This document shows positions 33,853 to 42,160 of a stretch of DNA of 58,615 bases, piece by piece. The notes below the pieces were generated by a model that worked only from the letters and a program-made list of their open reading frames with translations, was not told the origin of the DNA and did not search any database. Within the stretch, counting starts at the first letter, position 1, and the number at the start of each line of letters is the position of its first letter. Source of the DNA: Paraburkholderia rhizosphaerae (GTDB taxonomy: Bacteria > Pseudomonadota > Gammaproteobacteria > Burkholderiales > Burkholderiaceae); contig NZ_SORE01000035.1 of NCBI RefSeq assembly GCF_004366595.1, forward strand, positions 1 to 58,615, given 5' to 3'. The position numbers and the translations under genes were made by a program.

Positions 33853-35196
33853 TCAGTGACTGATGCTCTGGATGTCGCGCAAGGCCGCGCGTTCGCCGTG
33901 CAATCCGTTGAAGATCAGATTCAGCACGACTGCGCAAGCCGCGGCCAGCAGAATGCCGCTATGCAGGAGCGGCGACAGTGCCGGCGGCAGCTTCGCGAAG
34001 AATTGCGGCGAGACTACCGGCACGAGTCCCAGCCCGATGCTCACCGCGACGATGAACAGGTTGTGATGATTCTTCGAAAAGTCGACGCCCGACAGCACCT
34101 TGATGCCGTTTGCCGCGACCATGCCGAACATCACGATGCCGGCGCCGCCGAGCACGAATGCCGGAATCGACGCGACCACCTGCGCGAGTTTCGGCACCAG
34201 TCCGAGCACGATCAGAATCGCGCCGCTCGTCGCGCACACGAAGCGGCTTTTGACACCGGTCACGCCAACCAGCCCGACATTCTGCGAGAACGACGTGTAC
34301 GGGAACGCATTGAAGATGCCGCCGATCAGTGTGCCCAGACCGTCGACGCGCAGGCCGCGCACGAGCGCTTTCTGATCGACCGGGCGGCCGACCATGTCGC
34401 CGACCGCAAGGAACATCCCGGTCGATTCGATGAACGTGACGAACATCACCACTGTCATCGTCGCGATCGACACCGCGTCGAAGCGCGGCATGCCGAACCG
34501 GAACGGCACCACTGCGCCGAACCATTGAGCACCCGCGACGCCGTCGAGGTTCACGCGGCCGATCAGCGCGGCGATCGCGAAGCCCGCGACGATGCCGAGC
34601 AAAACGGAGATGCTCGCGATAAAGCCCTTGCCGAAGCGGTTGATCAGCAAGATCAGCAGCAGCACCGCGAGCGACACCCCGAGAAAAACAGGATTACCGT
34701 ATTGCGGATTTCCGACACCGCCCGCTGCCCAGTTGATGCCGACTTCCATCAGCGAAAGGCCGATCACCGCAATCACGGTGCCGACCACGACCGGTGGAAA
34801 GAGCCGCAGCAGCTTGCCGATGGCCGGCGCAGCGAGAATGCCGATCACGCCGGATGCGATCGTCGAGCCGAAGATATCGAGGATGCCGAGGTTCGGATTC
34901 GAGCCGATCGCGATCATCGGGCCGACCGCCGTGAACGTGCAGCCCATGATGATCGGCAGCCGGATGCCGAAGATGCCGATGCCGAGCGTCTGGATCAACG
35001 TGGCGATGCCGCATGCGAACAGATCGGCGCTGATCAGGAACGCGATCTGGTCCTTCGGCAGTTGCAGCGCGCTGCCGACGATCAGCGGGACCGCGATCGC
35101 GCCCGCGTACATCACCAGCACGTGCTGGAATCCGAGCGTCAGCAGCCGGCCCGCGGGCAGCGGCTCGTCGCACGGGTGGACCGTGGTCGCGTGCAT
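33853..35196 (-). CDS. NCS2-family purine/uracil permease
   Basis: This 447-residue transporter has about 14 helices. The NAT signature QNVGLVGVTG and then VKSR lies near residue 312, and the TM8 acidic region reads TFIESTGMFLAVGDMVGRPV. The family moves uracil, xanthine or urate with protons. Overall similarity to the UacT/XanQ branch (TVVMFVTFIESTG) points to xanthine or urate, which is an inference. No purine-catabolism genes lie alongside. Upstream it has a 545-bp gap before the sigma-factor gene. Confidence 0.9.
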   Translation of the reverse strand: MHATTVHPCDEPLPAGRLLTLGFQHVLVMYAGAIAVPLIVGSALQLPKDQIAFLISADLFACGIATLIQTLGIGIFGIRLPIIMGCTFTAVGPMIAIGSNPNLGILDIFGSTIASGVIGILAAPAIGKLLRLFPPVVVGTVIAVIGLSLMEVGINWAAGGVGNPQYGNPVFLGVSLAVLLLILLINRFGKGFIASISVLLGIVAGFAIAALIGRVNLDGVAGAQWFGAVVPFRFGMPRFDAVSIATMTVVMFVTFIESTGMFLAVGDMVGRPVDQKALVRGLRVDGLGTLIGGIFNAFPYTSFSQNVGLVGVTGVKSRFVCATSGAILIVLGLVPKLAQVVASIPAFVLGGAGIVMFGMVAANGIKVLSGVDFSKNHHNLFIVAVSIGLGLVPVVSPQFFAKLPPALSPLLHSGILLAAACAVVLNLIFNGLHGERAALRDIQSISH

Positions 35197-35741
35197 ACTT
35201 TTTCCTCGTCAAGGTGGTGGGGCGGCGTCGCGCGCGTCCGATGCGCGCGGCAGCGCCGATACAACACTTGCTGGTCCCGGATATTCCCCGCTGGAATGCG
35301 AAATCGCGCTTGCTCGCTTCGCGGTGCCGCGCCGCGGCGAAGCGAGCGGCGGCTTTTCTGCTGCACGCGCCGCGTGCGCCGTGCGTTAGAAGCTTACGCC
35401 GATTGACCGGCCGCGGGCGTGGCGCCGTCGCCCTGCCGCCGCCTCAGCGTGCGATTGCATCGGACACCGATACACCCCGAGGTCTCCCGATACATCATCA
35501 CGCAGCGATCGGTGTCAGAGACGAAATGCAACTGACATGCAGGTTTAATGTGAAAGCGACGTAGTCCGGAAAAAGTTTAATGAAATTGCGTCGTGGACAG
35601 TCGTTTTGCCAATGCGATGCACGTTTTGCGTGATGCGTTGCCGGATGCGCGGTTGCCCCGGCATCGCGACGCGCACGGGCGCGCCAATGACGAAGCAATG
35701 CGCCACGGCGCTTTGCCGCACTGCAAACCCACAGAGGAATC
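35197..35741. other. Gene-free interval with a possible ECF-type promoter
   Basis: I see no coding evidence in these 545 bases. Near 35566-35593 the sequence CCGGAAAAAG followed 18 bases later by CGTCG resembles an extracytoplasmic-function promoter (GGAA...CGTC) and would point into the downstream sigma factor. This is weak support for autoregulation. Confidence 0.3.
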
Positions 35742-36278
35742 ATGTTGGCGAATACGACGGAACTGGCCGGAATGCTTCCGGACCTGCTGCCGAGGCTATG
35801 GGCATTCGCCTGTCGAATGACCGGCGATCGGCTCGATGCCCAGGCGCTCACGCAAAAGACCTGCTTGCAGGCGCGGCAACGTGTCGGGTCGACGCTGCAA
35901 GGCATACGGCCGCTGTGCAGTATCTATGCGATTGCATATCGGATCTGGATCGACGAATTGCGCACTCCGGACGTGCGCGCCCGTATGCGGCGTGCGCGGC
36001 CACTGCGATGGATGCAAAGCGCCGACCCACAGGCGGCGCTCGATCACGCGCGCGCCGCGCAAAACCAGCTGATCGTCACCGCCGTCGATCAGCTGCCGCA
36101 TGCACAACGCATTGCGATGCTGCTTGTTGCGATCGAAGCACTCAGTTACGCCGAGGCGGCGCACGTGCTTGGCGTGCCGGTCAATACGGTAATGAGCCGG
36201 GTCGTGCGCGCGCGCCAGACGATCGGCAGGCAGTTCGCGGCGGTTGCGGATCCGTGCGGGAAAAGTGCTGCTCGCTAG
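35742..36278 (+). CDS. ECF-like sigma-70 factor (orphan)
   Basis: The 178 residues carry a degenerate region 2 (LLPRLWAFACRMTGDRLDAQ) and a clearer region 4 helix-turn-helix (EALSYAEAAHVLGVPVNTVM then SRVVRARQTI). Length and layout are those of a type IV sigma factor. No anti-sigma factor lies next to it; the downstream gene is an Lrp-type regulator 250 bp away. Region 2 is unusually divergent at its DNA-melting part, so the regulon may be small or the protein partly degraded. ATG 35742 is preceded by AGAGGAATC, an acceptable ribosome site. Confidence 0.75.
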   Translation: MLANTTELAGMLPDLLPRLWAFACRMTGDRLDAQALTQKTCLQARQRVGSTLQGIRPLCSIYAIAYRIWIDELRTPDVRARMRRARPLRWMQSADPQAALDHARAAQNQLIVTAVDQLPHAQRIAMLLVAIEALSYAEAAHVLGVPVNTVMSRVVRARQTIGRQFAAVADPCGKSAAR

Positions 36279-36319
36279 TAGCCCGGGTCGCGTGGTTAGC
36301 GTGCAGGGTCAGTTGGTTT

Positions 36320-36387
36320 AAAAGCGCGGATTTAAAAGCACAGATTCAAAAATACAGAATTAAAGCCGCGCTTTTGAATCCGCGCTT
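36320..36387 (+). promoter_or_regulatory. Mutually exclusive hairpins upstream of the Lrp-type regulator
   Basis: One 5' arm (36320-36332, AAAAGCGCGGATT) is complementary both to CCGCGCTTTT at 36366-36375 and to AATCCGCGCTT at 36377-36387. The two pairings cannot coexist. Such a switch is the pattern expected for an attenuator or leader. It lies in the 249-bp space before the Lrp-type gene. Confidence 0.35.
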
Positions 36388-36527
36388 GCGTGTGCTTGAT
36401 TGCGCGCAGCTAAACGCAGCACATAAAAGCGGTATGCGCAGGTATCGGGAACACGGGCATAATCGGCGAACCCCGGGGACCTGAACGGACCTCCCGACTT
36501 CCCGGTCAACCCGACACACCGATTTCA

Positions 36528-37001
36528 ATGAGACCACCGCGCCTCGATCAACTCGACGAACTCGACCGCAACCTCGTTGCGTTGCTGCAGAACAATGCGC
36601 GCGAAAGCGTCGCGAATCTCGCGCGCCAGCTTGGCGTCGCGCGCACGACGGTGATTGCGCGCATCGCGCGGCTCGAAAAGACCAACGTGATTGCCGGCTA
36701 TGGCGTGCGGCTCGGTCAGGACGTGATCGATGCGAGCATTTTTGCGTATGTCGGCATCATCATCGCGCCGAAGTACGGACCGGACGTACAGAAGCGGCTC
36801 GCCAGGATGCCCGAGGTGCAACTGCTGTGCGCGGTGAGCGGCGAGTTCGACTATGTCGCGTGGCTGCGCGCCGATTCTCCGGACCGGCTCAACGAACTGC
36901 TCGATCAGATTGGCGGCCTCGCGGGCGTCGAACGCACGACCACATCGATCATCCTCGCGCGCAAGATCGACCGCGGGATGATCGGCGGCGAGCGCGGCTA
37001 G
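36528..37001 (+). CDS. Lrp/AsnC-family regulator
   Basis: This 157-residue protein has an N-terminal helix-turn-helix (DELDRNLVALLQNNARESVA; RTTVIARIARLEKTNVIAGY) and a C-terminal RAM domain. Such regulators sense amino acids and form octamers. It precedes a saccharopine-dehydrogenase-like gene by 268 bp on the same strand, so it is the likely controller of that lysine- or amino-acid-related enzyme. The start at 36528 gives the normal length. Confidence 0.9.
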   Translation: MRPPRLDQLDELDRNLVALLQNNARESVANLARQLGVARTTVIARIARLEKTNVIAGYGVRLGQDVIDASIFAYVGIIIAPKYGPDVQKRLARMPEVQLLCAVSGEFDYVAWLRADSPDRLNELLDQIGGLAGVERTTTSIILARKIDRGMIGGERG

Positions 37002-37269
37002 GGGCACGCCGCGCGCCATCGCAAAGGCCATTTCACGCTGGGCCTGCTCACCCGCATTTACGCCGTTTTTACGCGTTTTCGTCAAATCGGCTGCTGATGT
37101 CGTCGAAATGTCGAAAATCATGGTCAATACGCAGCGTTCTGTGCGTAGGATCTGCTCGTCCATCTCCTTAAACTTTGTGTAGGGCTTGCCCGCCGGGCGC
37201 CGCGCGTGCAGAGGCTAGCTCACGTGGCGCGCGATTCCGCTCACGACACTCACAAAAAAGGAGAAGCGC

Positions 37270-38367
37270 ATGAAAGTTGCCATCGTTGGTGCAGGTCTGA
37301 TCGGCCACACGATCGCTCACATGCTGCGCGAGACCGGCGACTACGATGTGGTCGCGCTCGATCGCGACCCGCACGCGCTCGACAAACTCGCGGCTCAGGG
37401 CATTCCGACCCGCCGCGTCGAATCCGCCGATGCGGCCGCGCTGCGCGCCGCCGTGCATGACGTCGATGTGCTGATCAATGCATTGCCGTATTACCTTGCC
37501 GTCAATGTCGCGTCGGCGGCGAAGGGCGCGGGCGTCCACTACTTCGATCTGACCGAGGATGTGCGCGCCACTCACGCCATTCGCGCGATCGCGGACGGCG
37601 CGGACCACGCGTTCATGCCGCAATGCGGTCTTGCGCCAGGTTTTATCGGTATCGCCGCGCACGAGCTCGCGAACCGTTTCAGCGAAATCCGCGACGTCAA
37701 AATGCGCGTCGGCGCGCTGCCGGAATTTCCGACCAACGCGCTGAAGTACAACCTGACCTGGAGCGTCGACGGTCTGATCAACGAATACTGCCAGCCCTGC
37801 GAAGCGATTCGCGACGGCCGCACACAATGGGTTCAGCCGCTCGAGGGGCTCGAGCATTTTTCGCTCGACGGTATTGAGTACGAGGCGTTCAACACGTCGG
37901 GTGGCCTGGGCACGTTGTGCGAAACGCTGGCCGGCCGCGTCGAATCGCTCGACTACAAGTCGGTGCGTTACCCGGGACATCGCGCATTGATGCAGTTTCT
38001 GCTCGAAGATCTGCGCCTGTCGAGCGACCGCGATACGCTGAAGTCGATCATGCGCCGCGCGGTGCCGTCGACCGCGCAGGATGTCGTGCTGGTGTTCATC
38101 ACGGTGACCGGCATGCGCGACGGTCAGCTGGTGCAGGAAGTCTTCACCCGCAAGATCTTCGCGAAGACGGTGTGCGGAATGCCGATGAGCGCAATCCAGA
38201 TCACGACCGCGGGCGCAATGTGCGCGGTGCTGGATCTGTTCCGCGAACGGCGTTTGCCGCAAAGCGGGTTCGTGCGGCAGGAGCAGGTGTCGCTGCGCGA
38301 CTTTCTCGGCAACCGGTTCGGCCAGCTGTATGAGGGCCAGCCGCTCGATGCGATGGCGACGGTTTGA
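37270..38367 (+). CDS. Saccharopine dehydrogenase-like NAD(P)-dependent enzyme
   Basis: This 365-residue protein has a Rossmann start MKVAIVGAGLIGHTIAHMLR and an alpha/beta second domain with the family's PGF and 'GG.GT' type segments (LAPGFIGIAAHELAN; FNTSGGLGTLCETLAG). The family contains lysine 6-dehydrogenases, saccharopine reductases and related enzymes, and the exact reaction is not fixed by sequence. An Lrp-type regulator lies upstream, supporting a role in lysine or amino-acid metabolism. ATG 37270 follows GGAGAAGC. No partner dehydrogenase gene is adjacent. Confidence 0.85.
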   Translation: MKVAIVGAGLIGHTIAHMLRETGDYDVVALDRDPHALDKLAAQGIPTRRVESADAAALRAAVHDVDVLINALPYYLAVNVASAAKGAGVHYFDLTEDVRATHAIRAIADGADHAFMPQCGLAPGFIGIAAHELANRFSEIRDVKMRVGALPEFPTNALKYNLTWSVDGLINEYCQPCEAIRDGRTQWVQPLEGLEHFSLDGIEYEAFNTSGGLGTLCETLAGRVESLDYKSVRYPGHRALMQFLLEDLRLSSDRDTLKSIMRRAVPSTAQDVVLVFITVTGMRDGQLVQEVFTRKIFAKTVCGMPMSAIQITTAGAMCAVLDLFRERRLPQSGFVRQEQVSLRDFLGNRFGQLYEGQPLDAMATV

Positions 38368-38493
38368 GCCTGGAGTTTCGCGCCTGGCTGAGCCAGGCGC
38401 TGACCTGAAGTGACGTGCTCGTCTGACGCGCTCACATCGAGCGCTTCCCACACGGCTTACGCGTGTGCGGCATCGCAGGAAACAGCGAGCCTG

Positions 38494-39093
38494 TCATGCG
38501 CGGTGTGGCTCGACAAGTTGCTGAAGCAGCATGTCGTAGCCGGCCGCGTCCGGCGCGGTGTTGTCGAATAACACCACGCCGTCTCGCTGACTATCGGTTA
38601 GCTCAGTCCACGTGAAACGGCGTTGCCGGTAGGCGTGCCAGTGCGCGAGCTTGTATGCATCGGCCGGGTCGCCGCGCGCGGCGATCCGCTTTCTCGCGAC
38701 GTCTTCCCGCGTCTGGACCCAGACGACGCGAATCTCGACGTCCATTCCGACTCCCAGCCACTCACGATCGAACAGCCGCCGCTCGCGTACTTCGCGCGAT
38801 AACGGCGCGACGGCCAGTACGCTGACACCAAGCGCAAGATTGTCTCGCGCGGTATCGACGAGCCCGCGGTACTCGGGGTCGCGCAAATGCTGAAGGAAGA
38901 GCGGACTGTCGCGGTCGTGCGGGTCGCCGGTGAGCGCGCGCATCATCGCCGCGCCAGTGTGTCCGTATAGCGTGTCCTTGTCGAGCAGGCAGAACGGTGA
39001 GCCGCTTGCCTGCATCAACGGCTTGAGCATGCACCGCGCGAGCGTTGTCTTGCCGGTGCCCGCATGGCCGCAAAAAAACACGAGATAGGTCAC
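38494..39093 (-). CDS. P-loop kinase/AAA-type ATP-binding protein
   Basis: These 199 residues begin from a GTG at 39093 (MTYLVFFCGHAGTGKTTLAR). The Walker A GHAGTGKTT is at residues 9-17, and Asp in LLDKDTLYG may be the Walker B or catalytic acid. The late RERRLFDREW and RKRIAARGDPADAYK blocks are like small-molecule kinases of the AAA_33 group. The substrate is unknown. The stop codon of cydX lies 24 bp upstream, so the two genes are probably co-transcribed. Confidence 0.75.
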   Translation of the reverse strand: MTYLVFFCGHAGTGKTTLARCMLKPLMQASGSPFCLLDKDTLYGHTGAAMMRALTGDPHDRDSPLFLQHLRDPEYRGLVDTARDNLALGVSVLAVAPLSREVRERRLFDREWLGVGMDVEIRVVWVQTREDVARKRIAARGDPADAYKLAHWHAYRQRRFTWTELTDSQRDGVVLFDNTAPDAAGYDMLLQQLVEPHRA

Positions 39094-39117
39094 GGCGCGC
39101 CAATTAGCGGGAGCCGT

Positions 39118-39255
39118 TCATCGCGGCGTTTGCGCTGCGTTTTTCGGCCCACACGCATCGCGCGCGAGCTTGCCGTTCGCTTCGAGCCACATCACGTTGA
39201 TGATGCCAAAGCCCAATGCGAGCCCGATGCCGAGAATCCAGCTGAAGTACCACAT
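39118..39255 (-). CDS. cydX: CydX-like subunit of cytochrome bd oxidase (orphan)
   Basis: A 45-codon gene on the minus strand starts at ATG 39255 after GGAGGCGTCA, an excellent ribosome site. It encodes MWYFSWILGIGLALGFGIIN then VMWLEANGKLARDACG. One transmembrane helix with the MWYF.WILG start and the Glu in LE are diagnostic of CydX/CbdX, which stabilises the haem site of cytochrome bd oxidase in the inner membrane. Normally it directly follows cydA and cydB. Here, upstream on the same strand, there is no cydAB but 243 non-coding bases and then a plus-strand toxin-antitoxin pair. The gene is therefore separated from its operon. Confidence 0.85.
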   Translation of the reverse strand: MWYFSWILGIGLALGFGIINVMWLEANGKLARDACGPKNAAQTPR

Positions 39256-39465
39256 TGACGCCTCCGCGCACAAGATGCCGATCGGACGACTTTCGCAGTG
39301 CGATCCACCTATGGCTTACTGATGGGCATGCGAAGCCGGCTTGCCGCACGCAGCAGTCGCGGCTTGTTGAGCTGCGCCGATCATGACCCGGAAGGCCGCG
39401 GCGTGCAAGTTCGCGGCGGCGCGCAGTCGTCTTTTTCTTTTACAACTTATCAGGAGGTGATAGCA

Positions 39466-39480
39466 TTGATATCATGTCAA
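39466..39480. promoter_or_regulatory. Candidate autoregulatory site of the toxin-antitoxin pair
   Basis: TTGATATCATGTCAA is an imperfect dyad (TTGATA against TGTCAA) around the perfect TGATATCA, 19 bp before the antitoxin ATG. Ribbon-helix-helix antitoxins commonly bind such dyads over their own promoter. Confidence 0.35.
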
Positions 39481-39498
39481 GTTCTGGGGGAACCTATC

Positions 39499-39741
39499 AT
39501 GCCCAATCTGCTAGTTCGAGGCCTCACGGAGGCCCTTGTGCAACGGCTGCGTACGCAGGCGGCGGCAAACGGCCGGAGCGTTGAAGCCGAGCATCGGGAA
39601 ATTCTGGCGCAGGCGCTGCACCACCCGAAAAAGCTCAGCTTTACCGAGCTGCTGATGAGCATGCCCGATGTCGGCGCGGACGCCGATTTCGCGCGCGTCA
39701 ACCATGATGATGAAGGTGAGGGCAAACATGTATTTGATTGA
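39499..39741 (+). CDS. FitA/VapB-type ribbon-helix-helix antitoxin
   Basis: This 80-residue protein begins MPNLLVRGLTEALVQRLRTQ, a typical FitA/StbC-type Arc-fold DNA-binding N-terminus. It ends with an acidic toxin-binding tail (DADFARVNHDDEGEGKHVFD). The ATG 39499 has GGGGGAA in front. An earlier TTG at 39466 follows a perfect AGGAGGTG and would add 11 residues, so the start is not certain. Its 3' end overlaps the toxin gene by 14 bp, as is usual for co-translated pairs. Confidence 0.85.
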   Translation: MPNLLVRGLTEALVQRLRTQAAANGRSVEAEHREILAQALHHPKKLSFTELLMSMPDVGADADFARVNHDDEGEGKHVFD

Positions 39742-40147
39742 CACAAACGTGATCAGCGAGATTCGCAAGCGCAATGGCGCTCACCCCGGCGTGCAGGAAT
39801 TCTTCAGCCGCGCGGCGAAGGAACAACTCAAGCTGTATCTGTCGGTCATCACGATCGGTGAATTGCGGCGCGGCGTCGACTTGATGCGTCATCGGGGCGA
39901 CGTCGAGCAGGCCGCGCGTCTGGAAGAGTGGTTGAATACGCTGCTCAAGTCGTTTGCGGATCACATCCTGACAGTCGGAGATGATGTTGCTCAAACGTGG
40001 GGGCGCCTGCGTGTCCCGCATGCGGAGCATTCACTCGACAAGCTGATCGCCGCGACGGCGTTGATCTACAACCTCACGGTCGTCACGCGTAACACGAACG
40101 ACTTTGCTGCGACGGGCGCGCGCGTGGTAAATCCGTTTGACGCATAA
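39728..40147 (+). CDS. PIN-domain toxin (FitB/VapC type)
   Basis: These 139 residues start MYLIDTNVISEIRKRNGAHP. PIN-domain acidic residues are in order: Asp in LIDTN, Glu in ITIGELRRGV, Asp in EHSLDKLIAATAL and Asp in RNTNDFAATG. PIN toxins are RNases that cut tRNA or mRNA until bound by the cognate antitoxin. ATG 39728 is the start that overlaps the antitoxin; the upstream frame belongs to the antitoxin's DNA. The pair lies where cydAB would be expected upstream of cydX. Confidence 0.9.
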   Translation: MYLIDTNVISEIRKRNGAHPGVQEFFSRAAKEQLKLYLSVITIGELRRGVDLMRHRGDVEQAARLEEWLNTLLKSFADHILTVGDDVAQTWGRLRVPHAEHSLDKLIAATALIYNLTVVTRNTNDFAATGARVVNPFDA

Positions 40148-40320
40148 CGGATAGGTGCGGCGCGGCGGCGCGAGACCCGGCGCCGCCGGTATCATCAACA
40201 TGACGATACATCGGCGGGCCACGCCTTTCGCGAGTGGAAGCAAGCAGCGGACACACAAGCACGACGAGTGCTACACGCAAACAGAAAGAACAAACAAAAA
40301 GCAGTCAACGGAGACGACGG

Positions 40321-40827
40321 ATGCAGCCACCGCGGCATGCGGTCCATCAACGCAGTCGTCACGCACCGGAGCGTGCGTCACGACAAGCAACAAAAATCGC
40401 AAAGACGACCTTCGCCCGTGTCGCGTTGGCCGTCGCCACGATTTCTGTTGCAGCATGCGGCGCAACGCCTGCCGAACGGGTGCCGTTCAGGGCGGTGCCC
40501 GCCGAGCGCATCGTCAAGGCGGGCTACACGGAGCCGGGTGGCGGCAAGATCGCGGTCGATGTCCGGCGAGAGCGGACCGACAACGTCGTTGTCCGTTTTC
40601 GGGATGTGCTGGTCTATGTCGACGGCGAGCGCGTCACCGATCTGATGAACGGTGAATACGTCGTGTTCTTTCTGAGTCCCGGCGTGCACCGGCTTGCCGT
40701 GTCCACGCAGTTCGATCCGGTACGCGAATTGCAATTTCTCGTCACGGCCGACCCTCGCTATACAAACCGCGCGAGCGTCACGTTCAAGCCTGACCACCGC
40801 GTCGAACTTCGGCGCGTTGCGCAATAG
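40321..40827 (+). CDS. Putative lipoprotein
   Basis: From ATG 40321 (after GGAGACGACGG) the 168 residues have a basic start. A hydrophobic stretch with lipobox VAAC (ARVALAVATISVAACG) follows about 47 residues in, then a beta-rich mature domain (KIAVDVRRERTDNVVVRFRD; VHRLAVSTQFDPVRELQFLV). The lipobox is far from the start, so a later initiation, or a twin basic leader, is possible. The function is unknown; it is probably periplasmic. Confidence 0.6.
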   Translation: MQPPRHAVHQRSRHAPERASRQATKIAKTTFARVALAVATISVAACGATPAERVPFRAVPAERIVKAGYTEPGGGKIAVDVRRERTDNVVVRFRDVLVYVDGERVTDLMNGEYVVFFLSPGVHRLAVSTQFDPVRELQFLVTADPRYTNRASVTFKPDHRVELRRVAQ

Positions 40828-40893
40828 CCGCCGGCAGTCCGACAATTCAACCATTCAACATCCAATGCCGATTTGTTCTCAAGGGTTCCGATC

Positions 40894-41871
40894 ATGCTGA
40901 TCAACTGTGCGGCGTACCAGGATGGCCGGAAGCTCGCCGACATTGAAATCGACGACATCAGCGTCTATGTCGCGAAGCCCGAGTGTTTCGTCTGGGTTGC
41001 GCTGAAAGACCCCGGTCCCGGTGAACTGGACGTAATGAAGCACGAGTTCGGGCTGCATGAGCTGGCGGTCGAAGACGTGCGCAACGGCCATCAACGGCCG
41101 AAAATCGAAGAGTACGGCGAGTCGCTGTTCGCGGTGCTGCACACGCTCGAGATGGACGACGAAGGCGAGATCCTGATCGGCGAAGTCGACGTGTTCGTCG
41201 GCAGCAACTATGTGCTCACGGTGCGCAATCGCACGCGGCACGGCTTCCAGGAGGTGCGCGCGCGCTGCGAGCGCGAGCCGCAACTGCTCCGGCAAGGCGC
41301 GGCGTTCGTACTGTACGCGCTCGCGGACAACATCGTCGATCGCTACTTCCCGATTCTCGAGGCGCTCGGCACCGAGATCGAACAGATCGAAGACCGCATC
41401 TTCGACAAGCACAGTCTTGCCGCGTCACGCGCGATCATCCAGGACTTGTACTCGTTAAAGCGCCGGCTGGTCACGCTCGAGCATCACATCGCGCCGCTGC
41501 TGGAGGCGATCAGCAAGTTCACCGGCGGGCGCATCCCGGTGGTCTGCTCGGGCATGCAGGCGTACTTCCGCGACGTCTACGATCATCTCGACCGGATCGT
41601 CCGAACCATCGACGGCCGACGTGAAATGATCGTCACCGCGATCCAGGTGAACCTCGGCATGATCTCGCTCGCGGAAAACGAGGTGACCAAGCGTCTCGGT
41701 TCGTTCGCCGCGCTATTCGCGGTGCCGACGATGATTGCCGGCATCTACGGGATGAACTTCGAAAGGATCCCCGAATTGCACTTCCGCTTCGGCTACCCGA
41801 TCTGCATTGGCGTGATGGTGCTGATCGACGTCGTGTTGTGGTGGCGCTTCAAGCGGGCCGGCTGGCTCTGA
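40894..41871 (+). CDS. corA: CorA-family Mg2+/Co2+ transporter
   Basis: This 325-residue protein has the large cytoplasmic alpha/beta and helical domain. Two C-terminal membrane helices follow, with the signature YGMNF (in IAGIYGMNFERIPEL) between them. CorA forms a pentameric magnesium channel. The start at ATG 40894 omits seven less-conserved residues of the longer frame (from 40873). It is likely monocistronic. Confidence 0.93.
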   Translation: MLINCAAYQDGRKLADIEIDDISVYVAKPECFVWVALKDPGPGELDVMKHEFGLHELAVEDVRNGHQRPKIEEYGESLFAVLHTLEMDDEGEILIGEVDVFVGSNYVLTVRNRTRHGFQEVRARCEREPQLLRQGAAFVLYALADNIVDRYFPILEALGTEIEQIEDRIFDKHSLAASRAIIQDLYSLKRRLVTLEHHIAPLLEAISKFTGGRIPVVCSGMQAYFRDVYDHLDRIVRTIDGRREMIVTAIQVNLGMISLAENEVTKRLGSFAALFAVPTMIAGIYGMNFERIPELHFRFGYPICIGVMVLIDVVLWWRFKRAGWL

Positions 41872-41931
41872 ACGGTGGTCGTTGGCGTGCCTCGCCTCCA
41901 CGTGCCGCGCCGGTCATGCACCCGTGTGCAA

Positions 41932-41996
41932 CCTCTCGCACAGACCCCTCGACCAGGCCTTTCGACCAAACCTCTCGACCAAACCTCTCATCCTGG
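41932..41996 (+). repeat. 13-bp tandem repeat, five imperfect units
   Basis: Units are cctctcgcacaga, cccctcgaccagg, cctttcgaccaaa, cctctcgaccaaa and cctctcatcctgg. The middle three are closest. They lie between corA and the rbs promoter in an interval with no gene. The period equals that of the arrays at 32337 and 47395, though the sequences differ. Confidence 0.75.
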
Positions 41997-42056
41997 CACG
42001 CGTCGATGCATGGCAAGGCCAAAGCACGACACTGTGCGGCGCAGCACCTTCGGTCG

Positions 42057-42086
42057 TTGACACAGCTGTAGAGCTCCGTCGAGAAT
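42057..42086 (+). promoter_or_regulatory. Sigma-70-like promoter of the rbs operon
   Basis: TTGACA (42057-42062, perfect) is followed after 18 bp by GAGAAT (42081-42086, four of six bases of TATAAT). The predicted start point falls at the left end of the operator (42091). The rbsB start codon is 75 bp downstream of the -10 element. Confidence 0.6.
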
Positions 42087-42090
42087 AGGC

Positions 42091-42108
42091 TCCGCAAACG
42101 TTTGCGGA
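42091..42108 (+). promoter_or_regulatory. Perfect 18-bp LacI-type (RbsR) operator
   Basis: TCCGCAAACGTTTGCGGA is a perfect palindrome with the AACGTT core and CG-centred symmetry of LacI/RbsR-family operators. It lies just past the -10 element and 53 bp before rbsB. The LacI-family gene at 46285 is in the same cluster, so repression at this site is the obvious model. Confidence 0.8.
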
Positions 42109-42160
42109 CCTGAATAAATAAGGCTTTCTGGTTGAGCCTGCGAACAACAGGAGATCACGC

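Noticed and set aside
33856..35406. 516-aa plus-strand frame opposite the NCS2 permease
   Set aside because: Arg/Asp/His-rich composition typical of antisense of a membrane protein in high-GC DNA; no family features.
39104..39349. 81-aa minus-strand frame over cydX
   Set aside because: Different frame from the clear CydX reading; CydX has the ribosome site and the family motif.
40155..40655. Longer off-frame ORF before the lipoprotein gene
   Set aside because: The lipobox and ribosome site belong to the frame starting at 40321; the other frames are shadows.
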